Of a stretch of DNA of 64,000 nucleotides, positions 34,787 to 45,600 are shown in pieces. Every line of letters starts with the position of its first letter. Within the stretch, counting starts at the first letter, position 1. Source of the stretch: Amphritea atlantica (GTDB taxonomy: Bacteria; Pseudomonadota; Gammaproteobacteria; Pseudomonadales; Balneatricaceae); the NCBI RefSeq assembly GCF_900111095.1, contig NZ_FOGB01000002.1:359405-423404 (forward strand), given 5' to 3'. Position numbers and translations under genes: made by a program. A model generated the notes under the pieces. It was not told where the DNA came from. It ran no database searches and was given only the letters and a program-made list of their open reading frames with translations.

Positions 34787-36169
34787 TTATAACATTCTGA
34801 CTTTAAAGCGGCGCCCTTTGATCTTGCCGTCGACTAAGCGGCTGTGGGCTTTGCGGGCTTCTTCCCGCTTCACGGCTACATAGGCAGCATAGTCATAGAT
34901 ATCGATCTTGCCGACCGCGCTGCCGTCGATACCCGCTTCGCCGGTGAGGGCACCAAGGATGTCGCCTGGGCGTATCTTATCTTTTCGACCGCCGGCGATG
35001 CAGAGAGTTCGCATCACCGGTTTAACCGGCTCCTCGTTGCGGGCTTTTTTCAGGCTGCTGAGGGATTTGGTCTCCAGGGTCTGCGACAGGTATTCGCTGA
35101 TGGTTTCCAGCTTATAGGTTTCGGAGTCGCGGTAGAGACTGATGGCGGTGCCATCTTTGCCTGCACGGCCGGTACGTCCGATACGGTGAACGTAGATCTC
35201 CGGATCACGGGGTAGGTCGTAGTTGATCACCATGGTCAGGTCGCTGATATCCAGGCCGCGGGCGGCAACATCGGTGGCGATCAGGATAGTGTTGCTGCGG
35301 TTGGCGAACTGCACCAGCACCTGATCCCGGTCGCGCTGTTCCAGATCACCGTGCAGGGCGGCGGCAAAGTAGCCCAGATTGCGCAGGTGATCGGACACTT
35401 CACGACACTGATCTTTGGTGTTGCAAAAAATTACGGTGGATTCCGGGCTGAAGTGGCTGAGTATCCGCGCCAGCGCTTCCGGCTTTTTGGTCTGTTCCAG
35501 GGCATAGAACGATTGTTCTATCTGACTGGTGCTGTGCACCGCTTCCACGGTGACCTCGACCGGGTCAACCTGCAGATCGGCGCTGAGTTTTTTAATCCCT
35601 TCGGGATAGGTGGCGGAAAACAGCAGGGTCTGGCGCTTTTTCGGTGTGTTTCTGATCACCCCTTCGATCTGCTCGTAGAAGCCCATATCCAGCATGCGGT
35701 CGGCTTCATCCAGCACCACGGTGTTGCAGCGGGACAGGTCCAGCTTGCCTTTGCGAATCAGATCCTGAATCCGGCCGGGGGTGCCTACCACGATGTGTGC
35801 GCCATGCTCCAGTGAACCGATCTGCGGCCCGACGGACTGTCCACCGCAGAGGATGACCAGTTTGATGTTGTCTTTAAACCGCGCCAGACGGCGGATCTCC
35901 TGGGCTACCTGGGTGCTGAGCTCCCGGGTGGGGCAGAGTACCAGTGCCTGAGTACCGAAATCCCGCTGATTGATCTGTAACAGTAAGCCGATGGCAAAGG
36001 CGGCGGTTTTACCGCTACCGGTTTTGGCTTTGGCGATCAGATCTTTACCGGCCAGTGCATGGGGCAGACTGCCCGCCTGGATCGGCGTCATCTCGTGGTA
36101 GCCAAGGTCAGCCAGGTTGCTGAGCATAGCGGGAGGAAGGTTCAGGGAGGCGAAAGCGGTATCAGACAC
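34787..36169 (-). CDS. dbpA: ATP-dependent RNA helicase DbpA
   Basis: DbpA is a DEAD-box helicase that binds hairpin 92 of 23S rRNA and helps 50S assembly. The 460 residues match E. coli (457). It has a Q-motif (HEMTPIQAGSLPHAL), Walker A AKTGSGKTAAF, DEAD box VLDEADRML, SATYP and HRIGRTGRAG. The C-terminal RNA-binding domain that defines DbpA is present (TLCIAGGRKDKIRPGDILGA, then KIKGRRFKVRML). It is first in a minus-strand group with ppiC. Confidence 0.94.
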   Translation of the reverse strand: MSDTAFASLNLPPAMLSNLADLGYHEMTPIQAGSLPHALAGKDLIAKAKTGSGKTAAFAIGLLLQINQRDFGTQALVLCPTRELSTQVAQEIRRLARFKDNIKLVILCGGQSVGPQIGSLEHGAHIVVGTPGRIQDLIRKGKLDLSRCNTVVLDEADRMLDMGFYEQIEGVIRNTPKKRQTLLFSATYPEGIKKLSADLQVDPVEVTVEAVHSTSQIEQSFYALEQTKKPEALARILSHFSPESTVIFCNTKDQCREVSDHLRNLGYFAAALHGDLEQRDRDQVLVQFANRSNTILIATDVAARGLDISDLTMVINYDLPRDPEIYVHRIGRTGRAGKDGTAISLYRDSETYKLETISEYLSQTLETKSLSSLKKARNEEPVKPVMRTLCIAGGRKDKIRPGDILGALTGEAGIDGSAVGKIDIYDYAAYVAVKREEARKAHSRLVDGKIKGRRFKVRML

Positions 36170-36256
36170 GGTGTACTCGGGATAAGAGTTAAATTGGCCG
36201 CCAGTATACCTGAAATAGTGCTTAATCGCTGCCCTGAAGTGAGGCCGCAGGACGAT

Positions 36257-37099
36257 TCAGTCAGCGGTTAAGCTGGGCAGTGCGTGGATGCCAGGCTGCA
36301 GGAAACCGCTGATATCGCCATCCAGTTTCAGGCTGAGTAGGTCATCGGCGCGGGTTTTGCCGTGGGTGATCGCCGCAATCGGAATGTTCTGCTGAACCGC
36401 CTGCTTACAAAAGCGAAATCCGGAATACACCATCAGTGATGAACCGATCACGAGCAGGGCATCAGACCGCTGTAAACTGTCGAGGGCTGAGAAAACCCGC
36501 TCTTTCGGTACATTATCGCCGAAGAAGACCACATTGGGCTTTAACATGCCGCCACAATCGGGGCAGTCGGTCACCCTGAAGCGGCTGAAGTCGATGCCAT
36601 CCAGATCGGCATCGCCGTCCGGTGCAGCGGTCGCGGTATACTCTCTGAACGCTGGGTTTGCTTCGGCCATCAACTGATGCACGTGGTTACGTTGATGCAG
36701 TGTGTGACAGTCCATACAGATCACCTGGTCAGAGCGGCCGTGCAGGTCGATCACCCGTTGCTGACCGGCCAACTGATGCAGCCGGTCGACATTCTGAGTG
36801 ACCAGTTGGCGGCAATAGCCCTTCTCTTCTAGCCGTTGCAGACTCTGATGCACGGCATTGGGACGGGCATTGGCCATCAGTGGCCAGCCGATCAGGCTGC
36901 GCGCCCAGAATCGTTGCCGGGTGGCATGGCTGGTCATGAAGTCGCGGTGTTGCACCGGGGGCTGGCGTTTCCACTGACCGTTATGGTCCCGGTAATCGGG
37001 TATCCCGGACTGGGTGCTGCAGCCTGCGCCGGTGAGAATAAATAACCGGGGATGCTGCTGGATAAAGTCGCTGAGGGCGCTTGCTGTCGAATGGGCCAT
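36257..37099 (-). CDS. SIR2-family NAD-dependent protein deacetylase
   Basis: A 280-residue sirtuin. The NAD-binding motifs are FILTGAGCSTQSGIPDYRDH and TQNVDRLHQLAG, with catalytic His in IDLHGRS. The zinc site is C-x2-C (ICMDCHT) and C-x2-C (TDCPDCGGMLKPNVVFFGDN), and the end is SLMVYSGFRF. Length and sequence are nearer the SIRT4-like class than to E. coli CobB. It probably removes acetyl or longer acyl groups, or transfers ADP-ribose. It is monocistronic between dbpA and the MocR gene. Confidence 0.9.
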   Translation of the reverse strand: MAHSTASALSDFIQQHPRLFILTGAGCSTQSGIPDYRDHNGQWKRQPPVQHRDFMTSHATRQRFWARSLIGWPLMANARPNAVHQSLQRLEEKGYCRQLVTQNVDRLHQLAGQQRVIDLHGRSDQVICMDCHTLHQRNHVHQLMAEANPAFREYTATAAPDGDADLDGIDFSRFRVTDCPDCGGMLKPNVVFFGDNVPKERVFSALDSLQRSDALLVIGSSLMVYSGFRFCKQAVQQNIPIAAITHGKTRADDLLSLKLDGDISGFLQPGIHALPSLTAD

Positions 37100-37188
37100 A
37101 GGTTCAGTGTAATCGGTGAGGTCTCTCAGGCCAACGGAATAAGTACTAAAAGATACGTATTGAAGCGCTCAGTTGGTTCACTGTGATC

Positions 37189-38523
37189 TTAATAGGCGAA
37201 CCTTTCAATCGCCTGTCTCACCTGCGTGAGCGCCTCTTTAAGCGAGTCGATCGCCACCGATCCCAGTGCCAGCCGGATCGCATGGGGAAGATGGTCAGTC
37301 ACGGCGAACGGTTCTGCGGTCGAAACGGAGATGTTTGATGTCATGAGTGTCATCGCTACCTGATCAGCCCGCACCTCCTCTGGCAGGGTTAACCAGACAA
37401 AATAAGATGAGGGGTGGCTGATAACAGAGAAGCCTTTTAATACCTCTCTGGCGATTGTCTGACGGGCCTGTGCATCCCCGCGCTTCTCCGCTTCAAGTCG
37501 GGCAACAGTGCCATCCTCTATCCAGCCACAACTGATAGCCGTCATCAGACTGGGGGTATTCCAGGTGGTGGCGCGGATAGTTCGCTCTAGCGTTGGAATC
37601 CATCGTTCAGGGGCGGCAATAAAGCCGATACGAAAACCGGTGGCCACACTCTTTGATAGCCCTGAGACGTAAACGGTCAACTCCGGTGCGAGGGCGGCCA
37701 GCGGCGGCGGTGGGTTATCGGCAAGAAATGCGTAGGCGGCATCTTCGATAATCAGCAGGTTATGCTGGCGGGCAATGGTGATCAGTTGCTGTCGCTGCTC
37801 GCTATTCATCACCCAGCCCAGGGGGTTGTGAAGTGTGGGCATGCTATACACCGCGCGGATCGGCCGATGTTTGCAGAGTGCTTCCAGGGCTGTCAGGTCG
37901 GGGCCTGTGGCGGTGACCGGTATTGCGACCAGCTCGAGTCGATGTACCTCCGCGAGTATTTTAAAGCCTGAGTAGGTGAGCGCATCGACGGCAACCACAT
38001 CGCCGGGATTGAGAAGTGACATCACGGTGGTTGCCAGCCCGTGCTGGGCACCGCTGACAATCAGCAGCTGCTCAGGGGGTATCGATAATCCACGGTGTTT
38101 GAGGTGTTGTGCGACGATCGCTCTTTCATGCAGACGACCGGCATGGGGCTGATAGTGTAGCAGGGATTCCAGGTCGCCGGAGATCGATAGTTGTCGCAGT
38201 GCCTGACGCAGCATGCCGGTCTGACCGGGGATGGATGGTGAGTTGAAGTTAAGATCGATCATCCCCTCTGTTGTCGGGGGCTGGTCGATGCCATGGCCCA
38301 GCGGCAGGGCGGTTTCTCTGACAAAGGTTCCGCGGCCGGTTTCGCCGCTAACCAGCCCTATTCGCTCCAGTTCAGCATAGACCCGGGAGGCGGTCACCAG
38401 TGCCAGACCTTCCCGGGCCGCCAGCTGCCGGTGGGTGGGTAGCTGGGTGCCAGGCGGCAGCCTGCCCGAACGGATCTCGTCGGCAAACCGGTCGACCAGT
38501 TGTTTATAGCGTGCGCGGGGCAT
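37189..38523 (-). CDS. MocR/PdxR-type regulator (GntR helix-turn-helix fused to PLP aminotransferase fold)
   Basis: The protein has about 444 residues. An N-terminal GntR-type winged helix covers residues 1-70 (RYKQLVDRFADEIRSGRLPP, then THRQLAAREGLALVTASRVY). A fold-type I aminotransferase domain has the PLP-lysine region VYVSGLSKSVATGFRIGF. MocR proteins bind PLP-linked ligands and act on the neighbouring gene. The ATG at 38523 is preferred: the longer reading would start inside the palindrome at 38537-38560, which is better explained as the operator. The divergent DJ-1/PfpI gene is the likely target. Confidence 0.88.
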   Translation of the reverse strand: MPRARYKQLVDRFADEIRSGRLPPGTQLPTHRQLAAREGLALVTASRVYAELERIGLVSGETGRGTFVRETALPLGHGIDQPPTTEGMIDLNFNSPSIPGQTGMLRQALRQLSISGDLESLLHYQPHAGRLHERAIVAQHLKHRGLSIPPEQLLIVSGAQHGLATTVMSLLNPGDVVAVDALTYSGFKILAEVHRLELVAIPVTATGPDLTALEALCKHRPIRAVYSMPTLHNPLGWVMNSEQRQQLITIARQHNLLIIEDAAYAFLADNPPPPLAALAPELTVYVSGLSKSVATGFRIGFIAAPERWIPTLERTIRATTWNTPSLMTAISCGWIEDGTVARLEAEKRGDAQARQTIAREVLKGFSVISHPSSYFVWLTLPEEVRADQVAMTLMTSNISVSTAEPFAVTDHLPHAIRLALGSVAIDSLKEALTQVRQAIERFAY

Positions 38524-38536
38524 CTTCAGTTGTATC

Positions 38537-38560
38537 CATGACAATTTTTTTATTGTCATG
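38537..38560. promoter_or_regulatory. Perfect palindrome between the MocR and DJ-1/PfpI genes
   Basis: CATGACAAT (38537-38545) and ATTGTCATG (38552-38560) are 9-base arms around six T. Its place, 14 bases before the MocR start and 90 bases before the divergent gene, fits an autoregulatory operator. Confidence 0.65.
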
Positions 38561-38650
38561 AATTTAGGTCATACAATGCGGCAACGCAACTGACTACTTT
38601 TAAGTGCTAATTGTAAGAGCTAATGAAGAGAGCTAATGAGGAGAGCTGCT

Positions 38651-39247
38651 ATGCATATTGCGATTCTGACATTTGACGGCTTTAACGAACTGGATTCACT
38701 GATCGCCCTGGGGATTCTCAACCGGGTGAAACGCCCGGACTGGCGGGTCTCAATTGCCAGCCCGACTGAGCGGGTCGAGTCGATGAACGGTGTGGTGCTG
38801 CAACGGCAGCTTACGCTTAGTGAGGCTAACCATGCGGATGTGGTGTTGGTGGGCAGTGGCATGAAAACCCGCGACGTCGTGGCGGACAGGTCGATTATGT
38901 CGCAGCTCAGCCTGGACCCTGAACGACAGCTGATTGGCGCGCAGTGCTCGGGGGCGTTGATGCTGGCTGAGTTGGGGCTGCTGACGGATCTGCCGGTGTG
39001 CACCGATCTGACCACTAAACCCTGGGTGCAGGACAGCGGTGCTGAGGTGCTGAATCAGGCGTTCTTTGCCCGGGGAAATGTCGCCAGTGCGGGGGGGTGT
39101 CTGGCTTCACAGTATCTTGCCTGCTGGGTGTTGGCACGACTGGAGGGTATTAAAGTTGCTGAAGAGGCGATTCACTATGTTGCCCCGGTGGGGGAGAAAG
39201 CGGAGTATGTCAGGCGGATGCTGGCGAATATCTCGCCCTATTTATAA
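38651..39247 (+). CDS. DJ-1/PfpI-family protein
   Basis: 198 residues of the DJ-1/PfpI class I glutamine-amidotransferase-like fold. It begins MHIAILTFDGFNELDSLIAL. The nucleophile-elbow cysteine lies in LIGAQCSGALMLAELG at about residue 100. Members include chaperones, glyoxalases and isonitrile hydratases; this one resembles the AraC-fused or ThiJ-like types without an HTH, and the substrate is unknown. GAGGAG precedes the ATG at 38651. It is divergent from the MocR regulator, which probably controls it. Confidence 0.85.
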   Translation: MHIAILTFDGFNELDSLIALGILNRVKRPDWRVSIASPTERVESMNGVVLQRQLTLSEANHADVVLVGSGMKTRDVVADRSIMSQLSLDPERQLIGAQCSGALMLAELGLLTDLPVCTDLTTKPWVQDSGAEVLNQAFFARGNVASAGGCLASQYLACWVLARLEGIKVAEEAIHYVAPVGEKAEYVRRMLANISPYL

Positions 39248-39264
39248 AACTGATCCGGAGAGAC

Positions 39265-39292
39265 AAAAAAACCGCGCTGGGCGCGGTTTTTT
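39265..39292. terminator. Bidirectional terminator between the DJ-1/PfpI gene and glcB
   Basis: AAAAAACCGCGC / GCGCGGTTTTTT with a TGG loop lies between convergent genes. It works on either strand by its T-runs. Confidence 0.92.
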
Positions 39293-39330
39293 AATGATTA
39301 AAGCTTATGTTCTGAACTTATACCCCGAGC

Positions 39331-41508
39331 TTATACCCCGAACTTAGCCTTCGCTTCCAGACGGCGGCGGTGCAGCACCGGCTCAGTATAGCCGTTTGGC
39401 TGGATACGGCCCTGAATAACCAGTTCCAGTGCGGCCTGGAAGGCGACACTGTCGTCGAAGTTGGGTGCCATCGGACGGTACAGGGGATCGCCAGCATTCT
39501 GCTGGTCAACCACGGCGGCCATCCGCTGCATGGTTTCCATCACCTGAGCTTCAGAGCAGATACCGTGGTGCAACCAGTTAGCGATATGCTGGCTGGAGAT
39601 CCGCAGTGTGGCGCGGTCTTCCATCAGACCGACATCGTTGATGTCAGGCACTTTAGAGCAGCCGACACCCTGATCGATCCAGCGTACCACGTAGCCCAGA
39701 ATACCCTGTGCGTTGTTATCCAGCTCGTTCTGAATCTCTTCAGCAGACCAGTCTGGATTGCTCGCCACCGGTACGGTGAGAATGTCGTCCAGACTGGCCC
39801 GTGGACGGCTCTTCAGTTCATCCTGACGGGCGAATACATCAACTTTGTGATAGTGCAGTGCGTGCAGGGCGGCAGCCGTTGGCGATGGCACCCAGGCGGT
39901 GTTAGCGCCCGACAGTGGGTGGCCGATCTTGGCATCCAGCATGTTAGCCATCTGATCCGGAATCGCCCACATACCTTTACCGATCTGTGCACGGCCCTGC
40001 AGGCCGCAAGCGAGACCGTTATCCACGTTCCAGTCTTCATAGGCACCGATCCAGGCGGCGGCTTTCATCTCGCCTTTGCGGATCATCGGGCCCGCTTCCA
40101 TGGAGGTGTGGATCTCGTCACCGGTACGGTCCAGGAAGCCTGTGTTGATAAAGACCACACGGTCTTTTGCTGCACGGATACACTCTTTCAGGTTAACGGT
40201 GGTGCGGCGCTCTTCATCCATAATACCCATTTTCAGGGTAAAGCGGTCCAGACCCAGGGCATCTTCGATACGACCAAACAGCTCATTGGCGAAAGCCACC
40301 TCTTCAGGGCCGTGCATCTTCGGCTTAACGATATACATGGAGCCGGTGGTGGTGTTGCTGAACTGACCGTTACCCTTAACATCGTGGATTGAGATCAGGC
40401 TGGTGACCATGCCATCGAGGATGCCCTCAGGAATCTCGTTGCCATCTTTGTCCAGAATAGCGTTGTTGGTCATCAGGTGGCCAACGTTACGCACAAACAT
40501 CAGACTGCGGCCTTTGAGGCTGACTGCAGAACCATCCACACCGGTATATGTACGGTCAGGGTTCATACGACGGGTGAAAGTTTTACCGCTTTTGGTCACC
40601 TCTTCGGTGAGGTCGCCTTTCATCAGGCCCAGCCAGTTTTTATAGGCAACCACTTTATCGTCAGCATCGACGGCGGCAACGGAGTCTTCGCAGTCCATAA
40701 TTGCAGTTAGTGCGGCTTCTACGATGATATCGCTGATACCGGCGGCATCGGTGGAACCGATCTGACTGTCGCGGTCGACTTTAACGTCCAGATGCAGGCC
40801 GTTGTGTTTCAACAGGATTGCGGTGGGTGCCTCGGCATCGCCGTTGTAACCGATCAGTTGCGCTTCATCCTGCAGACCGGTTTCAGCACCGTTGGTCAGG
40901 GTGACCACCAGCTTGCCATCACGGATACTGTAGCGAACAGAATCTTTATGGCAGCCAGTTGCCAGCGGTGCCGCTTCGTTCAGTACGTTACGGGCAAATT
41001 CAATGACTTTAGCCCCTCGAACCGGGTTATAACTGCCAGAGATCTCTGCGCCATCCGCTTCTGAGATCGCATCGGTGCCATAGAGGGCATCGTAGAGGCT
41101 ACCCCAGCGGGCATTGGCAGCGTTCAGGGCGAAACGGGCGTTCATCACCGGTACCACCAGCTGCGGGCCAGCCATGGTGGCCATTTCCGGGTCAACATTG
41201 CTGGTGGTGGCAGAGAAGTCTTCGCCTTCTGGCAACAGGTAGCCGATCTTCTGAAGGAATGACTTATAGGCGCTAAAATCAAAACCGTTAGCCCGGTTGT
41301 CGCGATGCCAGCTGTCGATCTGCTCCTGAATGGCATCACGCTTTGCCAGCAGAGTGCGGTTTTTCGGTGCAAGATCGTGAACAATCGCGTCCAGACTTGA
41401 CCAGAACTGCTCTTCAGTTACACCGGTGCCTGGAATGACCTGTTGGTTGACAAAGTTGTACAGCGCTTCAGCAACCTGCAGGCCGCCCGTTTGTATCCGT
41501 TGACTCAT
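39331..41508 (-). CDS. glcB: Malate synthase G
   Basis: GlcB condenses glyoxylate with acetyl-CoA to malate. The 725 residues match isoform G (E. coli 723), not the shorter A form. Motifs include [19 protein letters not shown], the catalytic region [19 protein letters not shown]-like segment (read [20 protein letters not shown]) and [18 protein letters not shown]. It is monocistronic. The 309-base gap upstream to the next gene holds its promoter region and the terminator of that gene, with no open frame I would call. Confidence 0.96.
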   Translation of the reverse strand: MSQRIQTGGLQVAEALYNFVNQQVIPGTGVTEEQFWSSLDAIVHDLAPKNRTLLAKRDAIQEQIDSWHRDNRANGFDFSAYKSFLQKIGYLLPEGEDFSATTSNVDPEMATMAGPQLVVPVMNARFALNAANARWGSLYDALYGTDAISEADGAEISGSYNPVRGAKVIEFARNVLNEAAPLATGCHKDSVRYSIRDGKLVVTLTNGAETGLQDEAQLIGYNGDAEAPTAILLKHNGLHLDVKVDRDSQIGSTDAAGISDIIVEAALTAIMDCEDSVAAVDADDKVVAYKNWLGLMKGDLTEEVTKSGKTFTRRMNPDRTYTGVDGSAVSLKGRSLMFVRNVGHLMTNNAILDKDGNEIPEGILDGMVTSLISIHDVKGNGQFSNTTTGSMYIVKPKMHGPEEVAFANELFGRIEDALGLDRFTLKMGIMDEERRTTVNLKECIRAAKDRVVFINTGFLDRTGDEIHTSMEAGPMIRKGEMKAAAWIGAYEDWNVDNGLACGLQGRAQIGKGMWAIPDQMANMLDAKIGHPLSGANTAWVPSPTAAALHALHYHKVDVFARQDELKSRPRASLDDILTVPVASNPDWSAEEIQNELDNNAQGILGYVVRWIDQGVGCSKVPDINDVGLMEDRATLRISSQHIANWLHHGICSEAQVMETMQRMAAVVDQQNAGDPLYRPMAPNFDDSVAFQAALELVIQGRIQPNGYTEPVLHRRRLEAKAKFGV

Positions 41509-41769
41509 AATTTACTGCCTCATTGTAATCGTCCCGAATCCGGTGCGAGGCAACCGGACCAGGTCTATTTTGTATGCCGCAATCGCAGTGGCTCCTATCA
41601 GCGCTACCGCTATTGTGGCTTGTGCGTTGCAACAATATCGCAATTTGCAAACCCTGTCGCCCCTGAGCACTGCTAAAGTATGAAGCATATACCCCCTTTG
41701 AGGCAGGTATTCATTTCACATTGTGGAAAGGTGGCGATGGGCGGTCAGGGGGCGGTTTTCATCTGGCAA

Positions 41770-41791
41770 AAAGCTGCCAGATGGCAGCTTT
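41770..41791 (-). terminator. Terminator behind the DUF4870-like gene
   Basis: AAAGCTGCCA / TGGCAGCTTT is a perfect stem, followed on the minus strand by TTTTTGCC. It lies 26 bases past the stop of the minus-strand membrane gene. Confidence 0.8.
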
Positions 41792-41817
41792 AATGCGGCG
41801 TTACCCTGACTGTTTGG

Positions 41818-42168
41818 TCAGAACAACCAGTTGCCCGGTTCTGGCAGGGGCTGCCTTTTTTCAACGGCGCTCAGCCCTTTGATACAACGGATGATAAACC
41901 AGAGGACAGTGAATAACAGAATCAGATAGCCGATCAGAATAAACGTGGTAATCGCACCGATAAAGGCATACAGGAATCCTATCCAGAAGGTGCGGATCTG
42001 CCACTGATAGTGAGTCTTCAGCCAGTCCGGGGCATCCGCTTTATAGACATAGGCCATCACCAGTCCCACGATTCCGGTGACACCGATCACAATACTGATC
42101 AGGTAGAGGATATACACAATTTTAGCGTTGCTGCCATTATCCTTTTGCGTTTCTGCAACTTCATTCAT
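41818..42168 (-). CDS. DUF4870-like small membrane protein
   Basis: A 116-residue protein with three hydrophobic helices, at about residues 18-38, 58-78 and 80-100. KTHYQWQIRTFWIG and the polar C-terminal tail GLSAVEKRQPLPEPGNWLF resemble the DUF4870/Tic20-like family of unknown function. It lies 45 bases after the thioesterase gene on the same strand, with a terminator behind it, so it probably ends an mscK-like/thioesterase/DUF4870 transcript. Confidence 0.8.
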   Translation of the reverse strand: MNEVAETQKDNGSNAKIVYILYLISIVIGVTGIVGLVMAYVYKADAPDWLKTHYQWQIRTFWIGFLYAFIGAITTFILIGYLILLFTVLWFIIRCIKGLSAVEKRQPLPEPGNWLF

Positions 42169-42213
42169 ACGCGTTAAGCTCCTTTTTACGATTTAAGATA
42201 TATTTTTTACGAT

Positions 42214-42627
42214 TTAAGAAATATTTTCACGGATGATATCGGGCAGAGCTACGGAGCGCCCAGTGTTATGATCCATCCACACCACCTTGGAGTAGCCTTC
42301 GCTGCAGAGCTGATCGGGGTTGTCGGTGGTGCTCAGTTCATACCAGACCATAAAGCTGCTGCGGCCAATCTCGCCAACAAAACTTTTTACGATGATGGTG
42401 GCCGGATAGCTCACCGGTCTGAGGAAGGTGCAGCCAACATTGATAATCACCGGGTCGGTGCCGTTACCGTTCATCGTTGCGCCGATACTGGCGAGAAACT
42501 GCACCCGGGCCTCTTCCAGATAGCGCATGTAGAGCGCATTATTGACGTGACCGTAGGCGTCCATATCGCCCCAGCGCACCGCCAACTGGCACTGGTGCAA
42601 TAATTTCCGCTTTGGCGGTTCACTCAT
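42214..42627 (-). CDS. Acyl-CoA thioesterase (4HBT, YbgC/FadM-like)
   Basis: A 137-residue hot-dog fold thioesterase. The 4HBT active-site motif is WGDMDAYGHVNNALYMRYLE, with the catalytic Asp in GDMDAYGHVNN. The later SYPATIIVKSFVGEIGRSSF and TDNPDQLCSEGYSKVVWMD complete the fold. It hydrolyses acyl-CoA or aroyl-CoA thioesters; the chain specificity cannot be read. It follows the mechanosensitive channel gene by 38 bases. Confidence 0.88.
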   Translation of the reverse strand: MSEPPKRKLLHQCQLAVRWGDMDAYGHVNNALYMRYLEEARVQFLASIGATMNGNGTDPVIINVGCTFLRPVSYPATIIVKSFVGEIGRSSFMVWYELSTTDNPDQLCSEGYSKVVWMDHNTGRSVALPDIIRENIS

Positions 42628-42665
42628 GATCCATCTCCTCTTCCGGTATTCCTGTATATAGGTGT

Positions 42666-45600
42666 TCAGTCGTCATCATCTTCACCCGGGGGCTGCCCGG
42701 TATCATTGCTGCGCAGATGCAGGTCCATCTGCGGAAACGCAATCTCGATATTGTGCTCCCGGAATAGCCGGTCAATGGTGCTGTGTAGCTCATGCACCGT
42801 CTGGTTGCGGATATCCATAGAGCTGATATGGGCGCGCAGTTCAAAGTCCAGTGTACTGTTGCCGAATGCCAGGAAAAAGGCCAGCGGCGCCGGTTCAGTA
42901 AGAACATGTTTATTTTCCGCGGCAGCCTGTAGCAATAGCTTGGTTACCAACGGGGTATCTGAACCATAGGCGACCCCGACGGGGATCACGATCCGGGTGA
43001 TGGCGTCGGTCAGGGACCAGTTTATCAACTGATCGGTGATAAAGGTTTTATTGGGAATAATCACCTCTTTGCGATCCCAGTCAGTAATGGTAGTGGCGCG
43101 GATCTGTATACGGGTAACATTGCCTGTCACACCGCCAATGGTGACGGTGTCGCCGATACGGACGGGCTTCTCAAACAGGATAATCAGGCCTGAAACGAAA
43201 TTGGCGACGATCTCCTGCAGGCCAAACCCCAGCCCCACACCCAGCGCGGCAACCAGCCACTGCAGTTTGCCCCATTCGAGGCCGAGAAAGTTGAGAAAAC
43301 TGATCAGACCGGTAATGTAGAGACAGTATTTCAGCAGTGTCGAGATGGCAAAGCTGGTGCCAGGTGCCAGTGGCAGATAGTTCAGAACCAGCAACTCAAA
43401 CAGACCGGGCAGGTTGCGCGCAGCGATAAAGGTCACTGTCAGGGCGGCCAGGGCAAAAATAATCTGCTTCAGAGTGATAAAACTCAGCACGCCGCTGTCG
43501 CTGCTGCCGGTGCTCCAGAGTGTCACCGAGTCCAGCGCTTCCAGGGCTGGCAGGGTCCAGCCGAGAGTAAACCATGCCAGGGTGAGAAAGATCAGTGCAG
43601 TGACGGTTTTGAGCAGCATATTACCCTGCTCAGATATGGTTTGCAGATCTACGAAATTCTCCTTCAGTGGTGGCGGTGTCTCTTTCTGCTCCTCCCGGGC
43701 AGACAGTATTTCCGCCCGACGGGCCAGGGTTTGGGCGAACAGCAGCTTGCGCTCTTCGATCAGTAACCAGCGTCGTCCCAGATGAAAGATCAGGTAGGCC
43801 AGAATAGCGATACATACCAGCAGGAACATCAGGCCGATCAGAATGCCCGCCGAGAGTATATAGCCCCAGAGAATCATCCCTGCCATCGCGACATTAAAGG
43901 CGATGACCGCACCGATCCAGACGCTGATATTGTGCCACAGTTTACCATCCGCTGTGTGCTGTGCATGCGGGGTCGCGCGCCACAGGCTGACCCAGAACAG
44001 GGTAAAACCGATGGTAATCAATAACAGGATTAAGCGGGTCGGGCCTGCAATAACGGTCTCATTGGTACTCAGGTCCAGCATCATCAGGAAGGCGATCAGT
44101 GGTGTGTTGATCCAGAAGAGCCAGCTCAGTCGTTTTCGCAGTGTCGCGGTGGTGTGCTCCGGCAGGCTGAACTGCCCCTGCAGTAAGCCGTGAGGCTGCT
44201 GTAACCAAAGCATCACGGTCAGGTATAGCCAACTGATCGAGGCGAGCATATAGAGCAGGTTTCTGACCGCGGCCTCATCCCCGCCGATTTTTCTGCCTAA
44301 CACATAGAGAAACAGCGGGATGGGCAGTGTAGCTAATGGGCCATACAGCAGAGGGCGCAGGGTATGGCTGATATGGTCCTGACTGACATTGCCGATCTGT
44401 TTGCACCATTGCGGCTGACGTTTGTTCAGATAACGCCGGCAGAACAGCGCGAAGGGCAGCACAATCAGAAACAACCCCGATGGCAGCGTTACTTTATCCA
44501 TCAGCAGCGCCCGGTAGGGTTTCAGCAGGGCGGGTAATTCAGCACTCAGATCGATAAATCCGTTAATAATCTGCGTGGGCCATCCGGTCGAGACCGGTTC
44601 AGTGCTGGGCAGCCATAGCAGGTGCTTATTAAACAGCGCCCGGCTGGCGGTTATCTGGGCGTTAAACTGTTCCTGAATCAACAACAGTTGTGACAGTTCA
44701 CTGATCAGTTTCTGTTGCAGTGAACGCTGTTCGGAGATCAGCTCGCTGAGGCTCTGATGCAGCTGAGAAAGCTTTGTTTTTTGAGCTTCGGTCAGCCCCG
44801 TGGTCTGTGTCTCCACCGGGGGCTGACTCAGGGTCAACTGGTTGAGGCGCAGCTCTTTAAGCCGGGTTCGGGTGATGTCCGATTTCAGGGGCTTTGGCAG
44901 TTGTTGAATATGTTTGCGAATCTCTGAACCGGTATAGCCGATTCCCAACTCCAGCTGCAACTGGATCGCTTGGTAGGTCTGGCGAATAATCTGCAGTTGC
45001 TGTTCCAGTTGTTTACGCCGTTGTGCTGTCTGCTCGGTTTCTGCGAGTCCCTGACGGATAATATCGGCTGTTTCATTATTGCGGGTAAGTGCCTGTTGCA
45101 ACACCGGGTTGTTATCGGTGTCGGCCGATTCAAACTGGCTCAGAGTTTTTTCTGCCGAGGCCCGGCTTTGCTGCTGCAGGCGCTCTTCGGCTTTGTTGAT
45201 CCAGGCATTGTAGTCCTGAATCTGGTTTTGCAGACTTTTCAGATTCAGTGATGCCAGCTCTGTTCGGCCGGGCAGGGCGAGAATCTCAAGCTCGGTAACC
45301 TCCAGAGCCGACTCGGTGGCCATTTGCTGATAGCTACGCAGCAGCTCTCTGGCTTTCTGCAGCTCGGTTGTCGGTGGAATCGCTGGAGCTGAGCTAAGAG
45401 GGCTGTTAAGTTGTTGTTGCAGGGAGGATTGTTTTTCCCGTTTGCTCAGCAGTAACTTGTCACTATCGCGGATAGTCTGTTGCAGTTCATCCTGATACTT
45501 TTCCAGATCAATCAGGCCCGCTTTGGTTTTGATCAGCAGAGGTTGCAGCTCGGTGGCTGGCGGCAGGGTTTCAGGCAGCTCTGTACCGCGCTGAGGGGGG

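Noticed and set aside
39370-40392. 340-codon plus-strand frame opposite glcB
   Set aside because: It lies wholly antisense to a complete malate synthase G gene, shows no recognisable domain and has low-complexity composition; a codon-bias shadow.
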